From assembly GCA_029246985.1 (NCBI GenBank), contig JAQWMC010000026.1:1-36728 (forward strand): a stretch of 36,728 nucleotides of DNA, in the 5' to 3' direction. Below the pieces are notes generated by a model. That model was not told the DNA's origin. It searched no databases and saw only the letters and a list, made by a program, of their open reading frames with translations. This DNA comes from Pirellulales bacterium. Its GTDB lineage: Bacteria; Planctomycetota; Planctomycetia; Pirellulales; UBA1268. This document shows positions 36,364 to 36,728 of the stretch, in pieces (the stretch's first letter is position 1; each line of letters starts with the position of its first letter). Both the position numbers and the translations under genes were made by a program.

Positions 36364-36728
36364 GTACCCGACAGGAAGCGTGGCTCAATGGCAAATGTCA
36401 CTCCAACATTATTACGGCTGTAGTCAACATTAAACCCAAAACTCATTAAAAAAGATTCGCCTATTCGGACAAGCTGGAAGCGTTGGCCAATGTTTGCTCC
36501 CGTAAGGTCAACCGACGACCCAAATGAACTCGCCCACTTTGGGCTCATTCGATACGTATACGAACCAGTAAGCACACTGGCGTTGATGGGGCCACCAAAT
36601 GATTGATACCCCATATAGAGACTCCCACGAGCTGAACGATTCAGGAGAGCACCAACGGTATAGAGTTGCTGACCGCCGGTGAAAAAATCAACATCAGCAG
36701 TCGAGAGAATGGTTGTACGATCGCCAAC
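36258..36728 (-). CDS. C-terminal part of an outer-membrane beta-barrel-like protein, possibly LptD-like (runs off window edge)
   Basis: The frame is open from the window edge: VGDRTTILSTADVDFFTGGQQLYTVGALLNRSARGSLYMGYQSFGGPINASVLTGSYTYRMSPKWASSFGSSVDLTGANIGQRFQLVRIGESFLMSFGFNVDYSRNNVGVTFAIEPRFLSG. Alternating beta-strand pattern; the LptD-like assignment is tentative. Confidence 0.6.
   Translation of the reverse strand, partial: VGDRTTILSTADVDFFTGGQQLYTVGALLNRSARGSLYMGYQSFGGPINASVLTGSYTYRMSPKWASSFGSSVDLTGANIGQRFQLVRIGESFLMSFGFNVDYSRNNVGVTFAIEPRFLSGTQFAGGAGLSDSAAGTSAFGGSPSGTPVAGAYGLE

Noticed and set aside
1-36728. CRISPR array, transposon/IS, prophage, tRNA or rRNA genes
   Set aside because: On reading the window I saw no regularly spaced repeats, transposase/integrase ORFs, phage genes, or tRNA T-loop/acceptor patterns. 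A tRNAscan/Infernal run would be needed to exclude small RNAs formally.

Overview
The window looks like a chromosomal segment from a planctomycete-like bacterium. The lineage is inferred from gene content (DUF1559-type and PEGA proteins, planctomycete-style hypotheticals); no marker phylogeny was possible. It is almost fully coding and mostly housekeeping: argS (partial), rsfS, coaX, obgE, rpmA, a parA-type ATPase, aroB, a PAP2 phosphatase, recQ, a LivKHM-type ABC importer locus, rlmKL, carB, ahpD, DUF971, a PaaK-like ligase, a PEGA lipoprotein, PP2C, an LptF/G-type permease, a sugar-phosphate isomerase, a DUF1570-like HExxH protein, tkt, an ECF sigma/anti-sigma pair, an NCS2/AzgA-like permease and a partial outer-membrane beta-barrel. 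I saw no CRISPR array, tRNA, rRNA or transposase. The most unusual object is the single 'LivG' of the Liv locus (11892-13136, minus). Its ABC ATPase fold is split by about 180 residues containing two predicted TM helices around a loop of about 125 residues. Four of its five ATP-handling motifs are degenerate, and no LivF is present, so this looks like a membrane-embedded pseudo-ATPase in an otherwise intact LivK-LivH-LivM operon. Second-tier items are an anti-sigma-like protein fused to a DUF1559/pseudopilin-like ectodomain, convergent genes overlapping by about 106 nt, and several palindromes or dyads in intergenic regions.
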